From CAZDBA01 sp965224765 (GTDB lineage Bacteria > Planctomycetota > Planctomycetia > Pirellulales > Pirellulaceae): a stretch of DNA of 64,000 bases. The stretch is from the NCBI GenBank assembly GCA_965224765.1, contig CBDDAC010000021.1, positions 53,812 through 117,811 on the forward strand, read 5' to 3'. The translations under genes were made by a program, and so were the position numbers. Positions 9,180-19,217 of the stretch are shown piece after piece; within the stretch, counting starts at the first letter, position 1, and every line of letters begins with the position of its first letter. The notes under the pieces are model-generated. The model had not been told where the DNA came from, made no database searches, and saw only the letters and a program-made list of their open reading frames with translations.

Positions 9180-9785
9180 TCAGAACTGCCAAATATACCA
9201 GCGATCGATTCCAGAGTACGAGTATGACAATCCACTGCCATCCGGCACTCGCTGCTCATCATCAATCCATGCCAAGCCTTTAGCGCCATGCCTAATTTTG
9301 GCCACAAAAACATGGGGGATTGAATCGATTGCAAACCCCTTAAAAACTCCGTCTGGCGCCGCAATTCGATGTTCGCAGTACCACGTAAAATCGGGAAGCT
9401 CCACCAGCGACATGGTGTAAAAATCAGTGCCATCAGGATAGTTACTCTCACCAAAATCAACCTGCGCAAGTGCCTTTTGATTCTGCTCAGAATGTTTTGA
9501 AATCGCACTGGACCAGGACGCTTCGCTCAAACGCGGGGCAAGCAACAATGGCGCAACTGCGATACAACAGCCCAAGACACATGCGACGGAGAGAGTCCAT
9601 GAACGTGTGAAAGCAGCCCAGCCGATACCAACGATGAAAACCAACGCCGTCAGCAGCAATGTGAAAACGAAGACGAAACCTACCATCGTGTCACCGGCAT
9701 TCCAAACGGAGTCGATCTCCAGCCAGGCGATTCCCATAAACATGGCCATCGCAAGTACACACAGAAACAAGTTGAAATTCTTCAT
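9180..9785 (-). CDS. Membrane protein of unknown function
   Basis: About 201 residues. Three hydrophobic segments occupy the N-terminal half (FNLFLCVLAMAMFMGIAWL, MVGFVFVFTLLLTALVFIVGIGW, LSVACVLGCCIAVAPLLLA). A soluble C-terminal half with aromatic-rich strands follows, ending YSYSGIDRWYIWQF. No family recognised. Its ATG overlaps the stop codon of the ATP-grasp gene (TGATG at 9787-9783), so the two are almost certainly co-translated. Confidence 0.65.
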   Translation of the reverse strand: MKNFNLFLCVLAMAMFMGIAWLEIDSVWNAGDTMVGFVFVFTLLLTALVFIVGIGWAAFTRSWTLSVACVLGCCIAVAPLLLAPRLSEASWSSAISKHSEQNQKALAQVDFGESNYPDGTDFYTMSLVELPDFTWYCEHRIAAPDGVFKGFAIDSIPHVFVAKIRHGAKGLAWIDDEQRVPDGSGLSYSYSGIDRWYIWQF

Positions 9786-10603
9786 CAAATGAACTCATCA
9801 AAAGCTTTAGTTCCGATTCGACGTCGGGGAATCCATTGCCGATCATCATCCGACAATGAGTCGCGATCAATACTGCATCGTTCAAGGACCGCAAGGACTT
9901 GCATCGGATCGCACCCATAGATGCCCGACCCAAACGCCGGATTCGCCTCAACAACCGCCCAACCCATGTTTCGAATGATCCCAATGTCGACCACCACGGC
10001 GGGTGGCAACACGACAGAATTGTCGGCCAAGACTCGCTCGATAAATTCGGTGGCTTGCTGTATTTCCGTGTCCGTCGCTGACCAATCTCCGTTGGCATCC
10101 TGAGCGAGAAGTCCATTGCGAGAATAAGGCGAAATCGCTTGCAATTTCCGATCCAATACAAAACATCGAAACTCAACCTCCCAATCAACAGGTGTCGATA
10201 TCAACACCGGCGTTTCGCCAGGCAACGTTTCGAACGTCGGCAGATCGTGGCCAGATTCATAGACCTGCGCACGAAAGCATTTATCATCGGCAGGTTTAAT
10301 GAATGATTGGCATTCGACAATTCTCGCTTTGGCAAGCGTCGCAAACCGAATCGAACGTTGAATATATCGTGAAGGAATAGTGGTCAGCCAATCAAACGAG
10401 GGTTCGATCAGCGAAAGATTGAGAGAGTCTGAAACGACCGCAGCAAACAACGGCTCGCCGTAAAGGACCAACCCCGGTCCAACAAGGTTTTTTGGCACTC
10501 GCCAGTTTGGCAATCGCTCAACCTTCCAGCCCGCTTGGATCGCTGCCTTGCGAACTAGATTGGTATCGTCGGTAAATCGTGGGGGAAGAATAAGTATTGG
10601 CAT
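9785..10603 (-). CDS. ATP-grasp domain protein (DUF4343-type)
   Basis: 272 residues, starting MPILILPPRFTDDTNLVRKAA. Features of the ATP-grasp amide-ligase fold: an FIKPADDKCFRAQVYES loop (ATP-binding Lys), the strand EVEFRCFVLDRKLQAISPY, and VVDIGIIRNMGWAVVEANPAFGSGIYG with the metal-binding Asp and Glu-x-Asn near the end. Likely ligates a carboxylate to an amine in an unknown peptide or small-molecule pathway. Overlaps the downstream membrane-protein gene by one base. Confidence 0.7.
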   Translation of the reverse strand: MPILILPPRFTDDTNLVRKAAIQAGWKVERLPNWRVPKNLVGPGLVLYGEPLFAAVVSDSLNLSLIEPSFDWLTTIPSRYIQRSIRFATLAKARIVECQSFIKPADDKCFRAQVYESGHDLPTFETLPGETPVLISTPVDWEVEFRCFVLDRKLQAISPYSRNGLLAQDANGDWSATDTEIQQATEFIERVLADNSVVLPPAVVVDIGIIRNMGWAVVEANPAFGSGIYGCDPMQVLAVLERCSIDRDSLSDDDRQWIPRRRIGTKAFDEFI

Positions 10604-11032
10604 TCGATACTGACATATTCCGGTCGGTTCAGGTTCACAAGCACAATATAACGTCAATTGCCTGTTGTGTTAGTCGAGGCCCCGCCCAATATCCCAACGC
10701 CAACGAACCCTCGCCAAATCCTATCTCGCAGAAGCGGTTTGACTGCTTCCGATGGAACGTGGCGGCCAGATTGCCTGTAAGAAGATGCGACTCGTAGAAC
10801 TCCTGAGTGATTCCCAAACTAATCGATTCCCGCGAACCTTGATTAGTCGGCCGCTTTTTAGTGGAGTGACATTTCGTTTCCACCACTGAAAAAATGTTTG
10901 GTGATTGAATAGTGCGTTGCATCATCGATCGCCGGAATGCTGGCAATGAATCCGATCAGTTTTGACCAACGATGAACACAACGAAAATGTTGCCGTCATC
11001 CAGCAGATTAGGAATGAATCGAGTCTGGTGAG

Positions 11033-11167
11033 CTACTTGAAACCTTTGGGTTTCCCATTGTCACGGTTACTCGATGAAAAAGTTGCGATTAACGCCAAAG
11101 CGATAACCACACCAACACCAACAATCGCAAAAAGAACGACAAGGAACGATATGGCCATAAGTTGCAT
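11033..11167 (-). CDS. Small single-pass membrane protein, possibly truncated
   Basis: The frame ending at 11033 reads a very hydrophobic segment (VVLFAIVGVGVVIALALIA) and a short basic tail to TAG. The open frame extends upstream to a TAG near 11247, but only the ATG at 11167 (or a TTG further up) could start it. The N-terminus may have been lost to the repeat array that begins just upstream. The rest of 10604-11420 holds no gene I can support. Confidence 0.35.
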   Translation of the reverse strand: MQLMAISFLVVLFAIVGVGVVIALALIATFSSSNRDNGKPKGFK

Positions 11168-11420
11168 CCAAACGAAAAAGGATAGAAGGGCGATGAACAA
11201 ACGGTATTCGATTTTCCCATTAGAATCTTGGACCTTTTTCTTTGATTTACCCTAACCACGAAATAACTGTGTGATTCACCTGTGTTTTGATAGCAATCCC
11301 AAAGAACCAGGTCCTCTTTTCGGCGTCAATCGCCAAATCACTTTCCGGTGCCCAAACGGGGGCGCCCATTGTTCGGAGCTCAAGTCTGGCACACCAAACT
11401 GACCAAATCACTTCGGTAAT

Positions 11421-12170
11421 GCACGCCCAACTTCCGTCTTGAAATCGATTGCCTTCGCAAAGCGCCACAAGAAAAAGCATGTCACCCTCAATGATTTCGT
11501 GTCCCCATTTGTCCGACGTCCGCATCCCATTTGCCCGGACCGTATCTGGGACAACCATAGCCTTGGTGAGCTTTTCGTAGTACCCAATTTCTGTGTTCCT
11601 CCGTGAACTCTGTGGTAATTGATTTGAACCACTGAGAGCACGGAGAAACACAGAGGTGACGGAAACGATTAGAGCTGAACTTGCACGCCCTACGTCCATC
11701 TTGAAATCGATGACTTCGCAAAGCGCCACGAGAAAAAGCATGTCACCCTCAATGATTTAGTGTCCCCATTTGTCCGACGTCCGCATCCCATTTGCCCGGA
11801 CCGTATCTGGGACAACCATAGCCTTGGTGAGCTTTTCGTAGTACCCAACCTCTGTGTTCCTCTGTGAACTCTGTGGTAATTGATTTGAACCACTGAGAAA
11901 CACAGAGGTGACGGAAACGATTAGAGCTGACCTTGCACGCCCTACGTCCATCTTGAAATCGATGACTTCGCAAAGCGCCACAAGAACATGAGTGTCACCC
12001 GCAGTGATTTAGTGTCCCCATTTGTCCGACGTCCGCCTCCCATTTGTCCGTACCGTATCTGGGACAACCATAGCCTTGGTGAGCTTTTCGTAGTACCCAA
12101 CCTCTGTGTTCCTCTGTGAACTCTGTGGTAATTGATTTGAACCACTGAGAAACACTGAGAAACACAGAGG
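11421..12170. repeat. Three-unit tandem repeat (~236-262 bp units) carrying CACAGAG-type host repeat
   Basis: Units start at 11421, 11683 and 11935 with GCACGCCC(A/T)ACtTCC(G/A)TCTTGAAATCGAT and are close to identical apart from small indels. Each contains CTCTGTGTTCCTC(T/C)GTGAACTCTGTGGTAATTG followed by its partial inverse CCACTGAGAAACACAGAG, so each unit has an internal imperfect inverted repeat. The same CTCTGTG...CTCCGTGGTAATT motif recurs at ~25990. Open frames in these units are shadows. Confidence 0.85.
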
Positions 12171-12362
12171 GCGTGCAAGACGGGGCCACCAAAGTCTGAA
12201 GATCCAATAGTTATTGGCTAAGGTACATTTAAAGGCTGTTCGCCTCATCACCCGAACGTGCCCGCCTCATGATGACTTAGCAAGTTTGCTGAAGTCGCTT
12301 GTGGAATTCGCAGAGCGTGTCACTTTGATCTTCTGCGCCGAACAATCGGCCCTATCGCCAAG

Positions 12363-12629
12363 TCACTTTCCGCAGGGACTTTTGCCAGGTGGCAAATCTT
12401 TCAACCCGCAAAACGGACATTGAGTCGTACAAACATCAGAGTCATCTTCGTCCATCTCATCACTTCGGAATCCGATCGTATCACGCCAGCCGCAATCCAG
12501 ACACTTAAGTTCCCAAGCATCAATCGTCAAATCTTCCGACTCGAAGTGATTGTATTTGCACTGCAACTCACACTTCGTTTGCGTGGCATCTCGTGGGCAT
12601 TTGTTGCCCGGGGGCTTGTCTGGAATCAT
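12363..12629 (-). CDS. Small zinc-ribbon-like protein
   Basis: 88 residues from the ATG at 12629, which has GAGG eight bases upstream. Cys pairs (KCPRD...KCELQC, KCLDCGW, CPFCGLKDLPPGKSPC) suggest one or two zinc sites. Basic N-terminus, acidic middle (SDEMDEDDSD). No known family recognised; possibly nucleic-acid binding or structural. Confidence 0.5.
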   Translation of the reverse strand: MIPDKPPGNKCPRDATQTKCELQCKYNHFESEDLTIDAWELKCLDCGWRDTIGFRSDEMDEDDSDVCTTQCPFCGLKDLPPGKSPCGK

Positions 12630-12750
12630 CCGTACAACCTCAAACGTGAACTCAATGAAGTGGGCTTCAATCGACAATGGCCCAAACAACGACCCGCAGC
12701 GCCATCAAGACGTCAACTTGACCGATCTTCCAACTTTGCTCAAGCCTACC

Positions 12751-13963
12751 TCAATTCGCTTTCAAGAAAAACTTCATCAGCTCACTACCTACGTCAAATG
12801 CGACACCTGAGGCAGCAGCATTCCGTTCATGATAGGCATCCATCGAGTCGGGTTCAATATTTGCCCCCGCCATTACAAAGGGCACATCTCCGTGTGTATG
12901 AGTCTTAGTACTGCAGTACGTCGGATGGTCTGGAGTGACAATCATCCGCCAATCCTCACCAGACTCCTGCAAAGACTTCAGAATTGGTCCGACAACATCC
13001 GCATCCACGCTTTCGATCGCGGCAACTTTCTTTGAGACGTCGCCTTCGTGGGAAGCCTCGTCACTGGCTTCAACGTGCACGCAAACGATGTCGTATTTTT
13101 CCAGTGCATCGATGCCGTAACGTCCCTTGGCGGCAAAGTCGGTATCGACGTAGCCAGTAGCGCCGGGGACTTCGATTCGATCCCATCCAATCAACGCCGC
13201 TAATCCCCGCAGTAGATCAACGGCCGTAATCATTGCGCCTTGAATTCCATGCACCTCTTTGAAACTAGCCAGCTTTGGCTTTTGCCCCAGCCCCCATAAC
13301 CAAACGTTCGTAGCTGGAAGCTTGTCATTGGCGATTCGCGTTGAGTTGACTGGATGATCCGCAAACCATTCAACACTACTGCCCATGATGTCGTTCAACA
13401 TGCCGCTTCCAGGGCCGCGAGGAAAATCTTCCGCAACCGTTTTGTCAGAAAGATCATGTGGAGGAGTCGTACGAGTTTCCATCGAAAACGGTGCGACTTC
13501 ATTCTCAGTAGGGCGATAGAGCAGAAGGTTCCGGTAGCTAACCCCCGGGACAAACTCCATCCTTGTATCAGCAATCTTTTCCTGAGCGACTGCGAGTAAC
13601 TGCTTGGCTTCGCCCGACGAAATATGCTCTGCAGTAAAGCTTCGCATCGTTTGATCCGTCACGTTCACCAAGTTGCAACGCACCACCCAATCGTCATCGG
13701 AAATTTCAATTCCTTGGGCGGCTGCCTCCAAGGGTGCGCGACCCGTAAAGTTCTCATGGGGGTCGTAACCAAGCAAAACTCATATTGGCGACGGCGCTGC
13801 CAGCAGGCAAATGCTTTGGTGTATGGTTCGCACGTCCCACAATCCCCAACTTAGCAATTGCGTCCATGTTTGGAGTTCGTGCCGCCTCTAATGGCGTCTT
13901 GCCGCCCAAGCATTCCTGAGGTTCATCAGCACATCCATCGGGAATAACAATTACGTACTTCAC
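12751..13963 (-). CDS. apgM: 2,3-bisphosphoglycerate-independent phosphoglycerate mutase, archaeal type, frameshifted in this sequence
   Basis: The N-terminal frame from the ATG at 13963 reads MKYVIVIPDGCADEPQECLGGKTPLE...AVANMS, the metal-binding start of ApgM. The rest, from about 13776 to 12751, reads LLGYDPHENFTGRAPLEAA...VCVHVEASDEASHEGD...MIVTPDHPTYCSTKTHTHGDVPF in another frame. One extra A in the run 13775-13778 (four where three restore the frame) explains the break. The metal ligands (D of IPDG, HVEASDEASHEGD, DHPT, HTHGDVPF) are intact, arguing for a sequencing error over decay. The enzyme interconverts 3- and 2-phosphoglycerate, or acts on phosphonoacids in related families. Confidence 0.8.
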
Positions 13964-14040
13964 TTGGATTGAGTCCTTTAGTTTATAAAACTTCTAAACG
14001 TAAATTAGATCGGCAAATGCTTGCCAAAAATCAGTAAACA

Positions 14041-15341
14041 CTAGTCGAGTATCTTCAAACGCTCAGTACCGGGTCGAACATTATCCAGTTGTGAAATTTC
14101 GGCGATGGCACTGGCGGTATCCTCATGGGTCGCCAAATGAGTCACGATCACCAAAGGTACAATGCCCTCATCGCAGATATCCAAATCGTGCTGGTAGACC
14201 GACGCGATCGAGATCCGGTGCTTCCCCAGAATTCCTGCAATTTGAGACAGAACTCCCGGCCGATCCTCAACATTGAATCGCAAATAAAATCGCCCCTTCA
14301 GTTGGCCGGTATCTGCAAACGATACCAATGCTTGCTCAGATGACCATAGCTTGAGCGTCTGAAAAGTCAGTTTGGTTCGCCCTACCGCAGTGTCGATCAA
14401 GTCGGCAACGACTGCGGAGGCCGTTGGGCATCGGGCCAGCACCTTGTCCATGAAAGAAAACTGGGCCAACGCTATCTCCAACAACACTAATCGCATTAAA
14501 ATTTTCGCTGACTTCGGCAAGTGGCTTTCCCGAGCGAATCAGCATCGGTGCCACCATCAACTGGACGCCCTCACCGGAAAAGCTCACCAAAAGCGATCAG
14601 CTTGATGTGATAACCAATCTGTTTCGCGTACTTGATATCAGACGAACATAGTTGATCGATACCACGCCGAGCAATCTTTGACCAATCCGCGGAGACACCA
14701 AATGCCAGCTGCGCCAAAATGGCCAATTTCTGAGCTGCGTCACTGCCATCTACATCCATTGCTGGATCGGCTTCGGCAAAGCCCAAACGCTGCGCCTCAG
14801 CGACACAGGTATCGTAGTCGGCGCCCTCATTATCCATCCGCGAAATGATGAAGTTGCTCGTCCCATTGAGGATTCCACGAATCGAAGTGATCTGATTCGC
14901 AGCCAGGCACTGCCCGATATTGGCGATAATTGGAACTCCGCCTGCAACACTTGCCTCAAAGGCAATCGAACGTCCCAACTGGCGAGCTCGTTCAAATAAT
15001 TCACTTCCGTATTCAGCCAGCAACGCTTTGTTCGCGGTAACAATATCCTTACCGCTCTCAAGCAGCTTCAACATGATCGTGCGAGCTGGCTCAACCCCGC
15101 CAATCAACTGGGCAACGACACTGACCTCAGGATCATTGACCAACGTCTCCAACTGATCCGTCAAGATCTCGTCAGGTAACTCCACCTCCCTGGGTTTGGT
15201 CAAGTCACGTACCACAATATGTTTTAGCCATAGCGTCCGCCCCGCATATTTTGCAGTGCGATCCCCGTGATCCAGCAACAACTTGGCAACGCCCGTTCCG
15301 ACGTTCCCAAGCCCAACGATTCCAACTTGTGTTTTTTCCAT
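14041..15341 (-). CDS. hom: Homoserine dehydrogenase with ACT domain, two frameshifts in this sequence
   Basis: Three frames together spell one normal Hom. The first, from the ATG at 15341 (MEKTQVGIVGLGNVGTGVAKLL), covers the NAD(P) fold and catalytic region (NGTSNFI, GFAEADPAMDVDGSDAAQKLAIL). The second contains SGEGVQLMVAPMLI to the GDSVG motif. The third runs GRCPTASAVVADLID, then the C-terminal ACT domain (RFYLRFNVEDRPGVLSQIAGILG). The frame is restored by removing one base from the run at 14578-14581 and one G at 14433-14435. It makes homoserine for threonine and methionine synthesis; the ACT domain suggests feedback by an amino acid. Confidence 0.85.
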
Positions 15342-15513
15342 GGCTGAATTATGCACCCGGCTCTCGTTTCGAACAGACCTCTGCTTAAGAATTCGGACAA
15401 CTGCCACAGAATCTTAATCATATGTTGGTGGAACCCACCTTACCTCTAGAAGATGGCCTCCTGATCTCGGCCAGTTCATCTATCGATATCACACGAGGAC
15501 AATTTCAACTCGG

Positions 15514-17959
15514 CTAGATCGTGGCGCGGCGGTTTTGGCCCAAAAAGCCAATGATCAACCAGGCTGCGACCAACGTCACGACGTAGGAAACGATCGGTAC
15601 GGCAAATGCAACCACCAAAACCGCCCCCCAATGAAAATCGTAGCTCAATACGTCGTTGATTGATATGATTCCGTAGGCAGGTAATAGCCCCGCGGGAATG
15701 GCCAATGTACAACCAATCAACGTCAAGATTCCCGATCTGGCAGCCGCTTGGTGGCACATCACTCGGGGAGGTGCCCCCCGTAGTCAGCAGGATGCGTTGA
15801 TCCAAGCGTGCTTCCTCGCCAGCAAGAGCATTGGCGATCCCCACGATCACAAGCCCCGTAATCAATGAAGCAATCAGCATTCCCCACAAATCCATCGGAT
15901 GATCGTCGAAGTCAGATTGAGTCGAAACGGATGTCCCAACAAACTCACTCACCTTTTCCAACGCCCAATTTCGCTCTGACGACCAAATATTGTGCCCCAG
16001 CCTGATAAGCCAGGTTTGCTCATGCTCAAAAGGAACTCTATGCCCCAGGTTCCACAGTATGCCGTCAGACGACAACTCATACTTTTCCATCGTATCCTGA
16101 GAAACAACCATCCGAATGTTTCCCAAACTCATCTGGGGGTGAGACAAAGAAGCGGCCGGAAGTGTGTGTACTCTTTCTCGTTTGATTGACGTTTTCAGAT
16201 CAACTTCCGCGGCTTTTGGACCATTTAGTATCAGCACATGCCCGTTCTCAAACTTCTCAAGCAGCTCTCGGTCACTCGTATCAACTCCAATCACTTTTAA
16301 CAGATCAACGCCACCAACGGCAACCGGCGAAAATCCATCCTGCTTTGTAAAATCCCCTGCAAGTACAAAGTCATCGTTGAACTTCAATCGCCGCAGCTCG
16401 GCTCGAGCCACGGCTCCAAGTTCCTTCATTATTTGCTGCGACGCTTCATCGGAACTTGGCCCAACCACGGCGATTTGATTGCGTTGCATCCGGAATCGAA
16501 TCCGCTGATGGGCCGAAGTCGCGGATTGATACAATGTCGCGGACATGATACTCAATGACATCGCGGCAAGAATCGCAGTGACCATGGTTGCATTGCGAGC
16601 ACGATAACGTCCGACTTCGCGAACCGCCAAACGCCACGAAACAGGAAGACTGGAAGCAAGCCTGGAAGTGCAGGCCACCAACCAGGGACTACACATCCCA
16701 AATCCGAAAATTCCAAGAATTGATCCCCAGAGAATTGCCCACAATGCCGAATCATCCGAGTCGCGATGCACCTCTCCTGAACGCATACTCTGTGCCGCGA
16801 GAACCAGGAGTACTCCAGCAATCACACTACCCACCCCGAGCAACAACCAGCGCTGCCCCGCTTTCTCGAGTAGCGATCTTGCCGACAACGCTTTCCTGAT
16901 TGACATTCGACAGGCGCCTATTGCAGGCACCGTAACCGAAACAATGGAAACAGCGATACCTAGCAGCGCCGTCAAAAAATGGAGTCCCCAACAGATTTCA
17001 AACGGACCATTCCTTCTTTCTGTCCATCCATCCAGCCATGGATAGCAAATCCTTGCAAGCAACAACCCAACAACAATCCCAATCGCACCGGCAATCAATG
17101 AAGTCAGAAACGAGGAGAATAGAAGTGAAGAAAAAATTTGCCGTGGCGTCGCTCCACACGAAGCCAAAAGCCCGATCTGGCGTTGCCTTCGCCGAACGCC
17201 AACGATAAACGCCGCAGCAATAACCAACGCTGCCTCGAAAAGAGCCAAACACCCAACCAGGAATACGAGGGTAATTGTTCCGTCGTCAAGCTCGATAAAA
17301 TCATCTCGCCGATATTGAACATCCTGATTGGGCAGCCCAGTTTCTAACTTCCCGGACTCAGGCAACTTCACCAACAATTCATACTGCCCAACGCTATCAG
17401 CCACGTGCTGATAAAAAACCGCATTCTCTTTTAGCGATTCGGGGTTCTCCACCTCGCCAACAATTTCGACTTCGCCCCCAACCGATAGACTGAGTTGGTC
17501 TCCAACGCGTTTTTGCAAATGCTCTAAAAGGCTGGACGAAACCGCAACTTCCGTTGGCGAATTTGGCATGCGGCCCTGCACCAGAGTGAACATTCCCTTG
17601 GCCAAACCGCCGGGGTTCAGTCGCCTCGACTGGATAATCAACCTCCGGCCAAAACCTATAGTTTCTTCCCATCCGGACGAGATAGGTTCAAACTCAGTCC
17701 CAGCCGGATACTCCAACCGCAGCGTTTCCAGCGAGCGATCGGTTTGGACCAGCAGATCAGCTTGTCCCATCCACGAGGCCGCTCGCTCTTCACCCGTCGG
17801 TCCGATGATATAAAAGATGTTGACCACTGCCACGATCGCCGCGATCGGAATCGCAATCAACAGACTCGTCAACAACGTCCGCATTGGTGCTGAACGGAGT
17901 TTGCGAATCTCAAGCCGTGCCAGAGCTCGAAAGGCACCGCAGACCTTCATCAATCTCAT
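15514..17959 (-). CDS. FtsX/MacB-like ABC transporter permease, C-terminus frameshifted
   Basis: An N-terminal membrane segment (TSLLIAIPIAAIVAVVNIFYII) precedes a periplasmic MacB-like domain. A membrane block follows with GVRRRQRQIGLLASCGATPRQIFSSLLF (the FtsX cytoplasmic signature), then a second permease half (AVREVGRYRARNATMVTAILAAM). After ALAGEEARLDQRILLTTG the main frame loses sense; the adjacent frame continues MCHQAAARSGILTLIGCTLAIPAG...GFLGQNRR to the stop at 15514. The G6 run (15774-15779) with one G too many explains the shift. Overlaps the ATPase gene by 4 bases. Substrate unknown (lipoprotein, antimicrobial or signalling). Confidence 0.8.
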
Positions 17960-18687
17960 GATGAGGCAACTTCTGGATCGGGTGAAGGGGCAGGGGACTC
18001 GTCAACGATTTCTCCGTCTTTGAGAAAAATCACTCGGTCCGCCCACGCCGCATGACTCGCATTGTGCGTCACCAGTAGCACCGACCGACCTTCGTCACAC
18101 TGCTCGCGAAGAATTCGCATCACCACTTCGCCGTTCCCGGAGTCCAAAGCCCCCGTCGGTTCGTCGGCCAACAACAAATCGCGGGTGCCGACAAACGATC
18201 TGGCAATAGCAACTCGTTGCTGCTCACCTCCAGACAGATTGTCAGGAAAGCGGTCGGCGAGTTCCCGAATGTTGACACGATCCAAGGCCTCGAGTGCAGC
18301 TTCTCTGGATTCCCGAATGGAGACTCCGTCCAACTCCAACGGAAGTGCGACATTCTCGACAGCCGTCAAACCGAGCATCAGATTGAACTCCTGAAACACG
18401 TATCCGATTCTTCGCCGCCGCAGTTGGGCAATCTTCCTTGCACTGAGTTCTGCGATATCCTGCCCCTCAAAACGCACCGTCCCACTGCTGGGATGATCCA
18501 TCGCCCCAGCCAACGAAAGAATCGTAGATTTTCCCGAACCGGATGGCCCCATGATTGCAACAAGTTCTGTCTGCCGCACGACAAAACTCGCAGGCAACAA
18601 TGCCTGTACATGTGCACCACCCGTTCCAAAGGAACGTGAAGCCTTTTCAAACTGCAGAATGACGTCATTCTGTTTCGACATGATCAT
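17956..18687 (-). CDS. ABC transporter ATP-binding protein (LolD/MacB type)
   Basis: 243 residues with Walker A GPSGSGKST, Q-loop GYVFQEFNLM, signature LSGGEQQRVAIARS, Walker B DLLLADEPTGALD and switch H in LVTHNAS. It powers the FtsX-type permease encoded by the overlapping downstream gene. The pair resembles MacB-class export or mechanotransmission systems. It lies downstream of a PadR regulator, consistent with induction by a ligand or envelope stress. Confidence 0.9.
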   Translation of the reverse strand: MIMSKQNDVILQFEKASRSFGTGGAHVQALLPASFVVRQTELVAIMGPSGSGKSTILSLAGAMDHPSSGTVRFEGQDIAELSARKIAQLRRRRIGYVFQEFNLMLGLTAVENVALPLELDGVSIRESREAALEALDRVNIRELADRFPDNLSGGEQQRVAIARSFVGTRDLLLADEPTGALDSGNGEVVMRILREQCDEGRSVLLVTHNASHAAWADRVIFLKDGEIVDESPAPSPDPEVASS

Positions 18688-18701
18688 ACAAACCTCGCAA
18701 C

Positions 18702-19217
18702 CTATTTCTTCTGCTGTTTGATCCGGGTTTCACAGAGATCCAGCCAACGAATATCTGCTTCTGCCTTCAAGATCAACGCGTCCAGCGCCAACAACCAGGG
18801 CAATTCCTTTTCCGGGTGCGCATCCTTTTTATGCCGCGTATATCGTTGCAACTGCTCCATCGTGGCAGTCCGTTGTGTTTGAATGATATCGCCCACATCA
18901 CGTCGCTGAGCCGTCACGGCGATTAGTATCTTGATCGACAACTCATTTCGAGAAGGTGGACTTCCTAAAACTGGAGTCTTGAACCAGTTGTTTAATGCTT
19001 TACGCCCTGCCGCAGTGATTTTCCAGATTTGCTCATCGTCAGTTTCGCTTTTTGGCTCGACCAAGCCGTCCCGCTCCAGTCGCCCCAGCGTAGTGTAGAC
19101 TTGCCCGACATTGAGTGGCCAAGCCTCTGCGGTACTGTTCTCAAATCGAGTTTTCAAAGCGTAGCCATGCGCCGGCTTTTCCGCGAGCAGGGCAAGAATC
19201 GTGTTGGGGATGCTCAT
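18702..19217 (-). CDS. PadR-family transcriptional regulator
   Basis: 171 residues. The winged helix at the N-terminus, MSIPNTILALLAEKPAHGYALK...VYTTLGRLERDGLV, is the PadR pattern. The C-terminal helical region (RRDVGDIIQTQRTATMEQLQRYT...LDALILKAEADIRWLDLCE) fits the PadR dimerisation domain. It sits between the thioredoxin-like gene (4-base overlap at 19214) and the ABC genes and probably represses the whole operon. A candidate operator with repeated AGTATG lies near 21062-21085. Confidence 0.85.
   Translation of the reverse strand: MSIPNTILALLAEKPAHGYALKTRFENSTAEAWPLNVGQVYTTLGRLERDGLVEPKSETDDEQIWKITAAGRKALNNWFKTPVLGSPPSRNELSIKILIAVTAQRRDVGDIIQTQRTATMEQLQRYTRHKKDAHPEKELPWLLALDALILKAEADIRWLDLCETRIKQQKK

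Noticed and set aside
11421..12170. CRISPR-like array
   Set aside because: Units are ~250 bp, nearly identical throughout, with no short repeat/unique spacer pattern and no cas genes.
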